DNA of 38,826 nt from Chloroflexota bacterium (GCA_021786385.1 JAJYNJ010000005.1:1-38826); one strand, 5' to 3'. Shown: positions 7,803-16,512, counted from the first letter of the stretch. Made by a program: numbers and translations. Notes: generated by a model from the sequence alone, not told the origin.

Positions 7803-8837
7803 ATGCGTAGCTCAGGATCGAGTCGCCTCGCGCGACATCCACGGGAGCGCGGCCAGGCCGTGGTCGTCCTTGCGCTCTCCATGGTGGTGCTCCTGGGCAT
7901 GATCGGCCTCGTCCTCGACGGTGGCTTCGCATACGCCCACCGTCGCCAGATGCAGAACGCCGCCGATGCCGGCGCGCTCGACGGCACCCGCGTCTTTGCC
8001 AAGCACTTTGACAGCGTCTGTGCCTACAAGTCCGCCGCCCGACAAGCGGCCACCGACGCCGCGCTCGCCAACGGCGTGGCGACGGCGAGCGATGTGGTCG
8101 TGGGTCTGACTGACGTTTACGGCAACCCGACGCCGAACTGCGACAACGCTCGCACCAAAGGTGTGTCGGTCCGGGTAAGCCGATCCTACGACACGTACTT
8201 CGCGCCGGTCATCGGGATCAACCACATCACGGTCGGAGCCGACGCAATCGCCCGCTTCGGATTCGTGAACGCCTTGGTCGGAGCCCTGCCGGTCGTGCTC
8301 AACCGTGACTCCGTGCCGACGAACACGAACGACGGACGGGGGCACAAGGCCGTGCTCACGCCCGCCGCAGCCAACGGGATCGGGCCAGTGAACTTCGGCA
8401 CCATCGATCCGAGCAACTACGGCCAAACGCTGGCGGACGCCCTCGCCAACGGCCTCCGCGTCAGCGTGACTGCATACAAGGGTTGCGGGGTCCCACCTGC
8501 GCCGTGCACGGCCGGCAGTATCTTCTCCATCGACTCGTCCATCATGAACGCCATCCAGGCACGGATCGACAGCGCCCCGAGCGAGACCTGGAACCACCAC
8601 GCCCCGAACAGCCGGCGCGTCGCCGTGCTACTCGTGCTCAACGGCGATATCGGCAACGCAACGGTGGTGCCGGTCGGGTTCGCGGTCGTCTTTCTCGATT
8701 CGATCGCGGGGGCGCCCAATAACGCCTTGACCGTTCATTTCATTACCGACTCGATCGCAGCCACTGGCGCAACGATCGACTTCGGTCTGGCCACGGCCCC
8801 ACAGGGGACGCCCACACTCATTCAGCTCATCCGCTGA
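7803..8837 (+). CDS. TadG-like Flp pilus-assembly protein
   Basis: A 344-residue protein. ATG 7803 has GAGG at a suitable distance; ATG 7797 two codons earlier is the alternative. The N-terminus contains RERGQAVVVLALSMVVLLGM and then DGGFAYAHRRQMQNAADAGA, the signature of the TadE/TadG-like N-terminal domain (PF13400), with one membrane anchor. The rest (about 290 residues) is extracytoplasmic, with Cys residues at VCAYK, NCDN, GCGVPPAPC. Three bases separate it from the TadE stop, so lipoprotein, TadE and TadG form one operon. The role in pilus assembly or surface attachment comes from the family only. Confidence 0.75.
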   Translation: MRSSGSSRLARHPRERGQAVVVLALSMVVLLGMIGLVLDGGFAYAHRRQMQNAADAGALDGTRVFAKHFDSVCAYKSAARQAATDAALANGVATASDVVVGLTDVYGNPTPNCDNARTKGVSVRVSRSYDTYFAPVIGINHITVGADAIARFGFVNALVGALPVVLNRDSVPTNTNDGRGHKAVLTPAAANGIGPVNFGTIDPSNYGQTLADALANGLRVSVTAYKGCGVPPAPCTAGSIFSIDSSIMNAIQARIDSAPSETWNHHAPNSRRVAVLLVLNGDIGNATVVPVGFAVVFLDSIAGAPNNALTVHFITDSIAATGATIDFGLATAPQGTPTLIQLIR

Positions 8838-8933
8838 GAGCAATGGCGCCTGACCCAGCAGGTCATCGTTCGACGGAGGGCCCCGACCATGCGCCATCCA
8901 CGTCATGGTGCCATCCGCGTCCCGTTGGGCTCG

Positions 8934-8963
8934 TTGACGCCGCCCCTACCGCGCTCGTAGAAT
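8934..8963 (+). promoter_or_regulatory. Promoter of tRNA-Gly
   Basis: TTGACG (8934-8939) and TAGAAT (8958-8963) are separated by 18 bases, and the tRNA begins 14 bases after the -10 box. This is a good sigma-70-type match in otherwise GC-rich DNA. Confidence 0.7.
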
Positions 8964-8976
8964 CGCGCCACCGCGA

Positions 8977-9052
8977 GCGGGAGTAACTCAGTTGGCAGAG
9001 TGCTTGCTTCCCAAGCAAGATGTCGCGGGTTCGAATCCCGTCTCCCGCTCCA
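8977..9052 (+). tRNA. tRNA-Gly, anticodon CCC
   Basis: 76 bases with all arms. The acceptor GCGGGAG pairs with CTCCCGC, the D arm is ACTC/GAGT, and the anticodon stem CTTGC/GCAAG encloses TTCCCAA with anticodon CCC. The T arm is GCGGG/CCCGT with TTCGAAT. The 3' CCA is encoded (9050-9052). It reads GGG codons. Confidence 0.95.
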
Positions 9053-9120
9053 TTCCCTCCGGCACGACCCCAGCAGCACGTCGCGGCGGCCGTCAGCGTT
9101 GCGCACTGGGTTTCCGGTGC

Positions 9121-9152
9121 TCCGCAGCCCGCAGCCGGACTCCGCAGCCCGC
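9121..9152. repeat. 12-base direct repeat, period 20
   Basis: TCCGCAGCCCGC occurs at 9121-9132 and 9141-9152 just downstream of the tRNA. Confidence 0.6.
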
Positions 9153-9161
9153 GCCCCGGTG

Positions 9162-9355
9162 ATGCCCGAGCTCCTTCCCTTCGATCACGACACGCCCTGC
9201 CCCGCGTGCGGGATCCAGCTCCAGATCGAGCGGCTCTGCCGCGAGGCGCACCCGGTCCCCGGGGAAGCCCCGACGGAGCCCTGGCCCCGAGCACCTGCAT
9301 CTCCGCTGCCCCGGCTGCGCCTGGGCCGGAGTCCTGGCGACGGCCGGGAACCCTG
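9162..9355 (+). pseudogene. Possible frameshifted small zinc-ribbon protein
   Basis: From ATG 9162 the translation has DTPCPACGIQLQIERLC (CxxC plus a third Cys). A second CxxC (HLRCPGCAWAGV) appears at about 9292-9330 in a different frame. Two CPxC knuckles in neighbouring frames suggest a zinc-ribbon gene broken by a frameshift. It could also be chance in GC-rich DNA; no family was recognised. The stretch from 9356 to the carbonic anhydrase remnant holds nothing else supportable. Confidence 0.25.
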
Positions 9356-9482
9356 AGGCGCGAGCGGATCACTCGGGCGGCGGAGGCCCGATCCTCGGCC
9401 CAGCCACGGTCCAGGCCACCCCGCGGCCCCAGCCCGACCCGCGCCGCGGCGGGCCATTGGCGATGGATCGTCGGGCCTCGCT

Positions 9483-10138
9483 AGCGGCCAGACGCCCGGC
9501 CCCTTCCCGACCCCGCTGACGGACGGCTACCGACACTTCCGCGCCAACCGCTTCGCCGCGGATGCGGAACGCTATCGCCGTCTGGCAGAAGAGGGCCAGC
9601 GACCATCGGCGATGGTGATCGCGTGTTCCGACTCACGGTTGGCACCGTAGACGATCTTCGATGCCGGGCCGAGCGAGCTCTTCGTCGTCCGCAACGTTGC
9701 GGCGCTCGTGCCACCGTACGCTCCGGACAGGCGCCACCACGCCACGAGCGCGGCCCGGAGTTTGCCGTACTCGCGCTCGGGGTGCGCGCCATCGTCGTGC
9801 TGGGCCACGCCCGGTGCGGCGGCATCGCGGCCGTCGTCGGGCAGACAGCGCCGCTCTCACGCAGCGACTTCGTGGGCACCTGGATGAGCGACGTCCGGGA
9901 TCTTGCGGCGGCGGCGCGTGACAACGAGCCGATCGGATCGGACACGTCAGCACGCCAGACGGAGCTCGAGCGGGCCGCGGTTGCACGCTCACTCGCGCAC
10001 CTGCGCGCGTTCCCATGGATCGGCGACCGCGAGGCGGCGGGCGATCTGGTCCTGCGTGGCGCCTGGTTCGACATTGGGCTCGGAGTGCTGTACGTCCTCG
10101 ATCCGGCCGGTCACTGGCATCCGCTCTCCCTCACCTGA
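9483..10138 (+). pseudogene. Beta-carbonic anhydrase, broken by a nonsense codon and a frameshift
   Basis: From about 9516 one frame reads DGYRHFRANRFAADAERY then AMVIACSDSR, followed by TAG at 9648-9650 where CAG is expected. The same frame continues with TIFDAGPSELFVVRNVAALV. Near 9757 a one-base loss (CTG to CG in a GCGGCCCGGAG context) moves the reading to another frame, which continues EFAVLALGVRAIVVLGHARCGG and runs to 10138. The zinc ligands (Cys and Asp of CSDSR, His and Cys of HARCGG) are all still encoded, so decay looks recent. Family members hydrate CO2 to bicarbonate. Two independent lesions make a pure sequencing error less likely, though not excluded. Confidence 0.75.
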
Positions 10139-10230
10139 GAGGCACGCACAGAGCCGCCGCGGGCCCCGACATCCTTCGTGTCGGTTCCGATCCGCGCTAG
10201 CCTTGATCCGGTGCGGCGCGTGCGGGGCCC

Positions 10231-10266
10231 CGGCGGAGCGCCACCTACCGGCGGAGCGCCACCTAC
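10231..10266. repeat. Perfect 18-base tandem repeat, two copies
   Basis: CGGCGGAGCGCCACCTAC at 10231-10248 is repeated exactly at 10249-10266. Confidence 0.85.
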
Positions 10267-10267
10267 G

Positions 10268-10507
10268 TCACAGGTGCCAGAGCCGCAGCGGAGAGCGGGT
10301 ACGACGCGACCGCTCGGACGCCTCGGCGTCGTTGACGCGCGCGGCGTGCCAGGACTGCAGGGGGCCCGGCCGCGGCGGCAGCCGACGCTGGCAGTCCGGG
10401 CAGATCTCGCCCCACTCCCCGCGATCCGACTCGCAGAGCGCGACGCAGGCGGTGGTGCTGATGGTTGGGGTTGCGACAGGGCTGGACTGAGCGTTCATGA
10501 ACATTCC
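10268..10507 (-). CDS. Small Cys-containing hypothetical protein
   Basis: About 79 residues from ATG 10507 (MFMNAQSSP...), with GGGTGG about 7 bases upstream as a weak ribosome site. It contains CVALCESDRGEWGEICPDC, four Cys in a CX3C...CX2C arrangement that could bind metal. The last third is Arg-rich and less convincing. No family recognised, and it may be a chance frame. Confidence 0.3.
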   Translation of the reverse strand, partial: GMFMNAQSSPVATPTISTTACVALCESDRGEWGEICPDCQRRLPPRPGPLQSWHAARVNDAEASERSRRTRSPLRLWHL

Positions 10508-10762
10508 ACCCTGATTCTGCACCGATCGGCGCAAGCGTGTGCGAGTGGGGGATGGCGGCCGTCCGGCGACCCCGGCGACTGGGCCGTCCGCCGCCCCCGG
10601 CGATTGGGGCGGCAGACGCCCCCGGGCCATCAACAGACGCGACCGAGCGATCGTGAGGCGTGCCGCCGGCAGGTGAGGGAGGCCCGGTACGGGAAGCCCG
10701 ACGATCGCGGGCCGAACGGCTCTGGTACGCCCCCGGCCGCGCGACCTACGGTCGGGGCCGTG
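10508..10762. other. Intergenic stretch with no supported gene
   Basis: Together with 10139-10267, this sparse DNA after the carbonic anhydrase remnant has only C/G-rich near-repeats around CCCCGGCGA (10569-10615) and no convincing coding signal. Confidence 0.4.
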
Positions 10763-11041
10763 ATGAGGACGAGGACTTCGGCCCTAGCTGCTGCCAGGCC
10801 CACCCAGCGCACAGATCATCGCGGGGCACCAGCCGGGCGCGCGCTCGGCGCGACGGCGGAGGCATGGCGGCCGTCGGGCGTCGACGACGCCTGGGAGGTT
10901 CTCGACCGGATCGGCCGCTACTGCGTCTACACCTGCGAGCCGTCCGGCGAGCGATGCCGCGAAGCGGCGTGCGAGGCATGGAGACTCGAACGGCACGCCG
11001 CGGACTATCTGGTCGGACGCTGGCTCGACGTGCAGGACTGA
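10763..11041 (+). CDS. Small hypothetical protein with four clustered cysteines
   Basis: A 92-residue frame from ATG 10763 (GTG 10760 adjacent). The first 40 residues are Ala/Arg-rich. The C-terminal half looks genuinely coding: DDAWEVLDRIGRYCVYTC, then a Cys-rich CREAAC and EAWRLERHAADYLVGRWL, which suggests a CX3C...CX4C metal site followed by an amphipathic helix. No family is recognised. It is isolated, converging on the minus-strand ATPase gene 73 bases away. The start is uncertain. Confidence 0.4.
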   Translation: MRTRTSALAAARPTQRTDHRGAPAGRALGATAEAWRPSGVDDAWEVLDRIGRYCVYTCEPSGERCREAACEAWRLERHAADYLVGRWLDVQD

Positions 11042-11114
11042 GCGGAGCAGGCCGCGCAGCGCGGACGGTGGCCCCATCCCCAGTGGTCGCCGCCCTCCTG
11101 GTGACGCGCGTCCG

Positions 11115-11849
11115 TCAGTCGCGGCGAGCGGTGATCGCATCCACGATGCGACCCACGGCACGCATGAAGGTCGTGTGCGCGAGCCGCTCGACATCGCCTA
11201 ACGCCGCTTCGTAGGCGTCGTCGAACGGGATCGCTCCGAGCAGCGGGACGTCGAACCCGGCCAGCTGGGCCGCGAGCGGCGGTTCGTCGCCCCGGTGCAT
11301 GTTCTCGACCACGCCGAGCACCGGCAGGCGGAGCTCCCGGAACAGCTGCAGGGCCTTGCGGACCGTCTCGGTGGTGAGGACGGACGGTGTGGTGACGACC
11401 AGGTACTCGGCCCGCCCGAGCAGGCGCGCCGCGTCGAGGAGCGGATCGCTGAAGCCAGGTGGCATGTCGATCACGAGCCAGTCGAGATCGCCCCAGCGCG
11501 TGATCGCCAGCAGCTCGATCAGGGCGTTCGAGATCTCCTGGCCGCGCAGGGGTGCCGGTCGGTCGTCGATGAAGTGGACGATCGACATGAAGCGCAGGCC
11601 TTGCGCGATCGCGGGGACCAAGCCGCCGTCCTCGACCGGCCGGGCGTCCCGGATACCGAGGATCACGTGGGTCGACGGCCCGCAGAAGTCGAGGTCGAGC
11701 AGGCCGACCCGTTCGCCCCGTCGGGCGAGCCAGAGCGCGGCCGTCGCCGCCAGCGAGCTCTTGCCGATGCCCCCTTTGCCGCCGGTGACCGCCAGGATGC
11801 GCCGCACGCCGGCCATACGCCGGTCGATGATCTGTAGCCGCGGGTCCAC
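11115..11849 (-). CDS. MinD/Mrp-type P-loop ATPase, candidate atypical HypB
   Basis: A 244-residue protein with a deviant Walker A TGGKGGIGKSS (about residues 22-32), the DLDFCGPSTHV switch region, and DWLVIDMPPGFSD (Walker B). It belongs to the SIMIBI MinD/Mrp/NBP35 class but lacks the CPxC iron-sulfur motif that Mrp proteins have after VVENM (here VVENMHRGDEPP). It starts at GTG 11849, seven bases after the HypA stop. In Thermococcus the HypB partner of HypA is also a Mrp/MinD-type ATPase, so this gene may be the nucleotide-driven partner of HypA for nickel insertion. Typical GTPase HypB is not in the window. Alternative: a general Mrp-like carrier for metal clusters. Confidence 0.75.
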   Translation of the reverse strand: MDPRLQIIDRRMAGVRRILAVTGGKGGIGKSSLAATAALWLARRGERVGLLDLDFCGPSTHVILGIRDARPVEDGGLVPAIAQGLRFMSIVHFIDDRPAPLRGQEISNALIELLAITRWGDLDWLVIDMPPGFSDPLLDAARLLGRAEYLVVTTPSVLTTETVRKALQLFRELRLPVLGVVENMHRGDEPPLAAQLAGFDVPLLGAIPFDDAYEAALGDVERLAHTTFMRAVGRIVDAITARRD

Positions 11850-11855
11850 CTCGCG

Positions 11856-12263
11856 TCATCCTCCGATCGAGATGAGCGCGACGCCGCGCCCCGCGACGAT
11901 CTCGAAGTCCGGGCTTTCGCACGCCGGACAGGTGACGTAGATGTGGACGGTCTCGGGCAGGAGGTGAATGGCCTCCCGCTGGTCGGCTGGCAGCGCAGCG
12001 AACGACTCGGCGAGCAGCCAGGCGTGACCGCAGGCGAGACAGCGCAGTTCCGCCGGCTCGGCCTCGATGATGAACTGCACGCCCGCGAGCATCGGATCGT
12101 CGGGCGGCAAGACATGGCGGAGGGCGAACTCGAAGACCTCGCGGTCGATCTGCTGGAGCTCTCCGAGCCGCAGGTTGATCTCCCCGATCTGCTGCAGCCC
12201 TTGCTGCTGCGCGATCTTGACGGCGGTGGCGACCACCGCGTCGGCGAGCGCCCATTCGTGCAC
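11856..12263 (-). CDS. hypA: HypA/HybF hydrogenase nickel-incorporation protein
   Basis: A 135-residue protein beginning MHEWALADAVV; His2 with Glu3 is the HypA nickel site. The zinc domain has CLACGHAW and CPACESPDFEIVAG (two CxxC knuckles about 40 residues apart), and the C-terminus GVALISIGG fits the family. It delivers nickel to [NiFe]-hydrogenase or urease maturation. It starts at GTG 12263 with GGAGGG upstream. It lies between the NifX-like gene and the MinD-type ATPase on the same strand. No hydrogenase structural gene is in the window. Confidence 0.85.
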   Translation of the reverse strand: MHEWALADAVVATAVKIAQQQGLQQIGEINLRLGELQQIDREVFEFALRHVLPPDDPMLAGVQFIIEAEPAELRCLACGHAWLLAESFAALPADQREAIHLLPETVHIYVTCPACESPDFEIVAGRGVALISIGG

Positions 12264-12309
12264 TGATCGGCCCTCCGCAGCTCTCCCGACGCGCGCGGTG
12301 CGCGGACGG

Positions 12310-12645
12310 CTACGCCGAACGTGCCGCAGCCGCGGTCACCGCCGTGCGGGCGTCGCCGGCCGCACCCAGTCGAACGGCGAGCCCCATCCGCTCGAGCATA
12401 TGGTGCATCTCCTCGCCCATGTGGTGCGCCACGACGGCCTCGACGTGGTGGTCCCGCAGGAAACGGGCCACCCGCGCGTGGTGCGAACCTTCCGTGCCGG
12501 CGTCGTGAAGGTCGCCCCACCCGACGTCGAACTCCTCCCAGCGCACCAGCGTGCCCGCCTCCACGCCGGCGATTGCGACGCGGGCGGCACGTCCCCAGCG
12601 CGGATCGACCTGCCCGTCGCTCGTCACCGGCACGCAAACCACCAT
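12310..12645 (-). CDS. NifX/NifB-type dinitrogenase FeMo-cofactor domain protein
   Basis: A 111-residue single-domain protein of the Nitro_FeMo-Co family. It begins VVCVPVTSDGQVDPRWGRA and has VVAHHMGEEMHHMLERMGL, the central block that normally reads like ...GxGP.....L...GI. ATG 12645 has a perfect AGGAGG site. Stand-alone members are widespread in organisms that do not fix nitrogen and bind or carry metal clusters. It is upstream of hypA and the MinD-type ATPase, which supports a metal-centre maturation group. The His-rich HH..E..HH stretch could bind metal. Confidence 0.7.
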   Translation of the reverse strand: MVVCVPVTSDGQVDPRWGRAARVAIAGVEAGTLVRWEEFDVGWGDLHDAGTEGSHHARVARFLRDHHVEAVVAHHMGEEMHHMLERMGLAVRLGAAGDARTAVTAAAARSA

Positions 12646-12727
12646 CGAATACCTCCTGCGATTCGCCCCGCGCTGCGCTTGGCTGCAGGTCCTGTCGGAC
12701 GTGCCGCCAGCGATGCTGTCACTGCCG

Positions 12728-15399
12728 TCAGGCGCCCCGCGGGGGGATGCCCAGCAGCCCGCGCAGGCGTGCCGCGTTCATTCCGCCACGGTCACCCGCC
12801 CGGCCCCGATCCCGCGTGCGCCGCTCTTCCCACGCCATGTCGTCGAGCAACGCCTCGAGCTCGGGGCGGGCCGCGTCGTCGGCGGCTGCCTGGCGCGGCG
12901 TGAGTCCTCCGAGGGCCGGGATCGGCTGGTCGACCCAGCGCCCCTCGTAGTCGCGCATGAACGTGTCGAGGGCCGCGGCCACCTCCGGGTGGGCATCGAG
13001 GTCGATCGGCTCGGCGGCCGACCTCTCTCCCGCGGCGGACGACGCAAGCGCATCGTCGACGGAGCGCTCCTCGCGTCGAACGAGCCGCGCCCCGGGGGCG
13101 GCCTTCCGGAGCGTGCGGGCCAGCCGTTCTGCCCGCCTGGCGGAGTTCGCCTCGATCGTCGCGTGGTCGCCCGAGAGCTGGATCGTGCCACGGAGCCAGC
13201 GTTGGCCTTGGCGGGTGACGGTCTCGACGAACCGGCCGTCGCCCTCGTCGTCGAGCGTGTGGGCCAGCGCCGTGGCGGTGGCCACCGGATCCGAGACCTG
13301 GTAGGTGGCCGTGACGAAGCGGAGCGGCTCGCCCTCGGTGTTGCGCACCTCGATCGGCAGCGCGGGCGCTGCGAACCAGCGCAGCAGCGCCACGCCATCC
13401 GCGGCGCGCAACAGGTCGACCACTCGGCGACGCTGCAGTCGAGGCACGAGGAAGCCACCGGCCGTGGTGACACCGCCGGCGCCGTCCGGCAGAAGCCGCA
13501 GGCAGAGCAGGTCGAGCGGTTCGGCTCGGCTCGAGATCGTCCGGTCCGCGAGCTCCACGATCCCGTCGCCCAGCAAGTCCCTGAGCGTCACGCCCGCTCC
13601 CGGTCGCACCGCCTGGACCTCGTAGAGCGATCGACGTGACGCCAGCCAGGCGCGCCCAAGCGCCCGTTCCCGCTCCGGCAACAGGGTGCCACGCACCTCG
13701 AGGAACCGCGCCAGCTGCCCCTGGTCGAAGAGGAGGATGTCGTTCACGAGCGGTTGATCGACGAGGTCCTCGGGGGGATCACCGGCGTGTTCGTCCTGTG
13801 CCAGACGCACGAGTTCGGCCGCTCGGTGCTGGTTGTCCGGCTGGGCCAACCACCAGGAAACCTTGTGCAGTAGCGCGCTCGCGGGATCGACGCTGCTCTC
13901 CACGGGCCTCGCACGAGTTCGGCCGCTCGGTGCTGGTTGTCCGGCTGGGCCAACCACCAGGAAACCTTGTGCAGTAGCGCGCTCGCGGGATCGACGCTGC
14001 TCTCCACGGGCCTGCCGAGGTGGCACGCCTTGTATTTGCGGCCGGAACCGCAGGGACACGGCTCGTTGCGTCCGACCGCCGGGAAGGCCGGGCGGAGGAC
14101 CGTCTCGAGCCAGGCGCGTTCCGGATCGTCGGGCGGCACACCGGCGGCGCGCAGGTCCGTCAGCGCACCGCGATAGTCGCCGCGGTCGACGTCGTAGTGG
14201 GCGAGCTCCAGGCAGACCGGGCCGTAACCCGGTTCGGCGGTGGCGGCCGAGCGCAGCAGCCCTTCGGCAGCGGCCACGTCATCGCGCGCCTCAGCGCACG
14301 CGGCGAGGACGAGGTCGACGCCCGCCACGTGTCGGCCGCCCGCCGCGCGGCCGATGGCGGCAACGAACGGCTCGAGCGCGGGCTCGGTCCACGCCCGGGT
14401 CGCCACCAGGTGCGCGATCGACGGCAGGGCCAGGATCTCGGCGAGACGCGCGAGGACTTCCCGATCGGCGATGCCGCCCAGCCGTCGGTGGAGCTCGAAG
14501 GCACCCATGACGATCCGCAGGGCGTCGAGCTCCATGGGATCCAGCCCGAGCGCGCGGGCGATGGCGTCGTCCGATGCATCGTCCTCCGCCGTCCGGTCGT
14601 CGTCCGGGTCGTCGTCGTCCGCCCAGTCGTCTTCCTCTTCGTCGAACGACCAGAACTCGTCGACCAGCGACCAGTCCGTGCCGGGGAGCCCGACCTGGGC
14701 ACGGTGTACCTCGAGACCGGCCGCGCTGAACGCCTCACTGAACGGCGCGACGGGCTGCCGGAGGAGCGCCGGGTCGTCGGCCAGCGCATCGAGCACGAGC
14801 GTCTCGAGGAGCACGGTGGGCGGCACGAAGGGCAAGGCGGGGGCCTCGAGCCGTGCCTTCGCGGCCTCCGTGAGACGGCGCGCGACCATGCGCGATGCGG
14901 CGGGCGGCGGTGGCGCGGGGGAGATCTCGAGGGTGCTGCCGGCGACCCTGACCTGCACGAGGGTCCCCGTCCGCTGGGCGAGCCAGCCGGCAGGTCCGAC
15001 GAGCGCCGCGTCGCAGTCGAGCGGCACGGCGTCGCGAGCCTCGGCGTCGAAGACGAACGCAAGTGGGCGCCCATCGGGCAGGCGCAGGCCCACCGGCGCG
15101 AGCATCTCGAGGGGGGCCAGATCGGCGTCGAGCGCGAGCGCCCTGTGCTGCGCCTCTTCGCGTCGGAGTCGGTGGGTGAACGTCGCGCCGTCGAGCAGCT
15201 GGCTGGGGACGGCCCAGCGATCGTCGGTCAGCCGACGGAAGCGGGGATCGTTGCCAAGGGCGCGCGAGACGGCCCGGGCCGGCCGCTGCGCGCGTGTCCG
15301 GCCGTCTGCAGCGAGTGCGCGACCGAGCTCGTCCGCCGCCAGAACGCGGTGTTCGGCGAGGAGCTGGAGTGCGGCGTCGGCAAGTGTGGTTCGCGGCAT
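12728..15399 (-). pseudogene. SEC-C motif protein gene split by a 104-base tandem duplication
   Basis: ATG 15399 opens a frame with a winged-helix-like N-terminus (LADAALQLLAEHRVLAADEL), a very acidic stretch around 14580-14660 (DDDDPDDD), a helical repeat region, and the SEC-C zinc motif NEPCPCGSGRKYKACHLG at about 14020-14075. Just after it lies a 104-base duplication (13807-14014). Because 104 is not a multiple of three, the frame is lost and stops at 13744 (551 residues). The downstream half continues in the shifted frame to TGA 12728. Removing one copy restores a single 855-residue protein. SEC-C motifs bind zinc and occur in SecA and many proteins of unknown role; the function of this one is unknown. 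It could be a recent mutation, a reversible switch or an assembly error. Confidence 0.75.
13807..14014. repeat. 104-base tandem duplication inside the SEC-C gene
   Basis: 13807-13909 and 13911-14013 are identical over 103 bases, from GCACGAGTTCGGCC to CCACGGGCCT. The lack of any divergence points to a recent event or to an assembly artefact. Confidence 0.9.
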
Positions 15400-15715
15400 C
15401 GGTCTCCGGTTCCGTGGATCGTGCCCGGCCGGGAGGTGCAGCGCTATTGTCGCCGAAGCGGACCGCTGTGGCACGCTGTCCACGCAGCGAGCCAGCGACA
15501 GCAAGACGGCCGAGGAAGGGCGGAGCTCCGCCATCCGATCCTCGACCGCCTTGCGCGCCCGTCCAGCAGGGGATGCTGGTCCCGGTAGCGTCGCTCCGGG
15601 ATACCGGTTCGCCCCAGGGCCGATCGACGCGAATCTAGCTACCCGATCGAGCAGGGCACCCGATCGAGCAGGGCCGGCGGAGACGATCGAACGCCACGCC
15701 AAAGGTGGGCTGATC
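15400..15715. other. Intergenic region with a 17-base tandem repeat
   Basis: About 315 bases between the SEC-C gene start and the GT51 gene end. The only clear structure is a perfect tandem repeat ACCCGATCGAGCAGGGC at 15641-15657 and 15658-15674. No gene is supported. Confidence 0.6.
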
Positions 15716-16465
15716 TCAGCGACACCCGCCCGGCGCCGTCGCCACCGGCGGCTCCCTCGCCGCAGCGGCGGCCTGCGCGACCGTGACGTACCCGTCGTCG
15801 ACCATGGCGTCCAGGACCTGGGCGCGGCGTGCCAGTGCAGCCGCCGGGTGCAACAGCGGATCGAGCGCGGAGGGTGCCTGCGGCAGGCCGGCGAGCAGTG
15901 CGAGCTGGCCGAGATCGAGCTCGCCGAGTGGTCGGTGGAAGTAGGCACACGCGGCGTTCGGCATGCCGTAGCGTCCGTAGCCGGTGGGGACCTCGCTCAG
16001 GTAGTCGGTCAGCACCTGGGCCTTGCTGTAGCGGAACGCGACCTTGAGGGCGAGCACCATGTCGACGAGCTTGGTGGGACCGGCGTCGGAACCACCCAGG
16101 TAGACGTCCTTGACGAGCTGTTCGGTGATCGTCGAGCCGCCTTGGCATGCGCACAGGTGGCTCACGTCGTAGACCAGCGCACGCCCGACACCGATCAGGT
16201 CGATGCCGTGGTTTTCGTAGAAGCGCTCGTCCTCGGTGGCGATCACGGCATCGGCAAGCAGGGGTGGAATGGCTGCCGCCCGCATGAGACTCGCGTGATG
16301 GGCCGTCAGCAGGCGATCGACTCGGGCCTGCAAGTCGGCGGCCGAGGGGGTGGATATCCAGAGGAGGGCGCCACCGAGCAGCCCGGTGAGTCCCAAGAGG
16401 AGCGCGCTCCGGGCGAGCCAGCGCAGGAAGCGAGCGCCGCGGGTCGGCGCACGCGCGTCGTACAC
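15716..16465 (-). CDS. Monofunctional biosynthetic peptidoglycan transglycosylase (GT51)
   Basis: A 249-residue protein with one N-terminal membrane segment (about residues 18-36) and a GT51 domain. The catalytic motif ATEDERFYENHGID (about 75-88) carries the first essential Glu, and QGGSTITEQLVKDVYLG (about 108-124) carries the second. ALLAGLPQAPS is the usual block near the end of the domain. It polymerises lipid II into glycan strands on the outer face of the membrane. There is no transpeptidase domain, so it is monofunctional. The start is GTG 16465 without a strong ribosome site. It lies 47 bases downstream of tatA on the same strand. Confidence 0.85.
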   Translation of the reverse strand: MYDARAPTRGARFLRWLARSALLLGLTGLLGGALLWISTPSAADLQARVDRLLTAHHASLMRAAAIPPLLADAVIATEDERFYENHGIDLIGVGRALVYDVSHLCACQGGSTITEQLVKDVYLGGSDAGPTKLVDMVLALKVAFRYSKAQVLTDYLSEVPTGYGRYGMPNAACAYFHRPLGELDLGQLALLAGLPQAPSALDPLLHPAAALARRAQVLDAMVDDGYVTVAQAAAAAREPPVATAPGGCR

Positions 16466-16512
16466 GACGCCGAGATCGCCACTGACGGGGCGCGTGCGGT
16501 CAGGGTGCCCGA

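Noticed and set aside
11115-12645. A nitrogen-fixation or hydrogenase structural locus
   Set aside because: Only accessory proteins (NifX-like, HypA, ATPase) are present. No nifHDK and no hydrogenase subunits are seen in the window.
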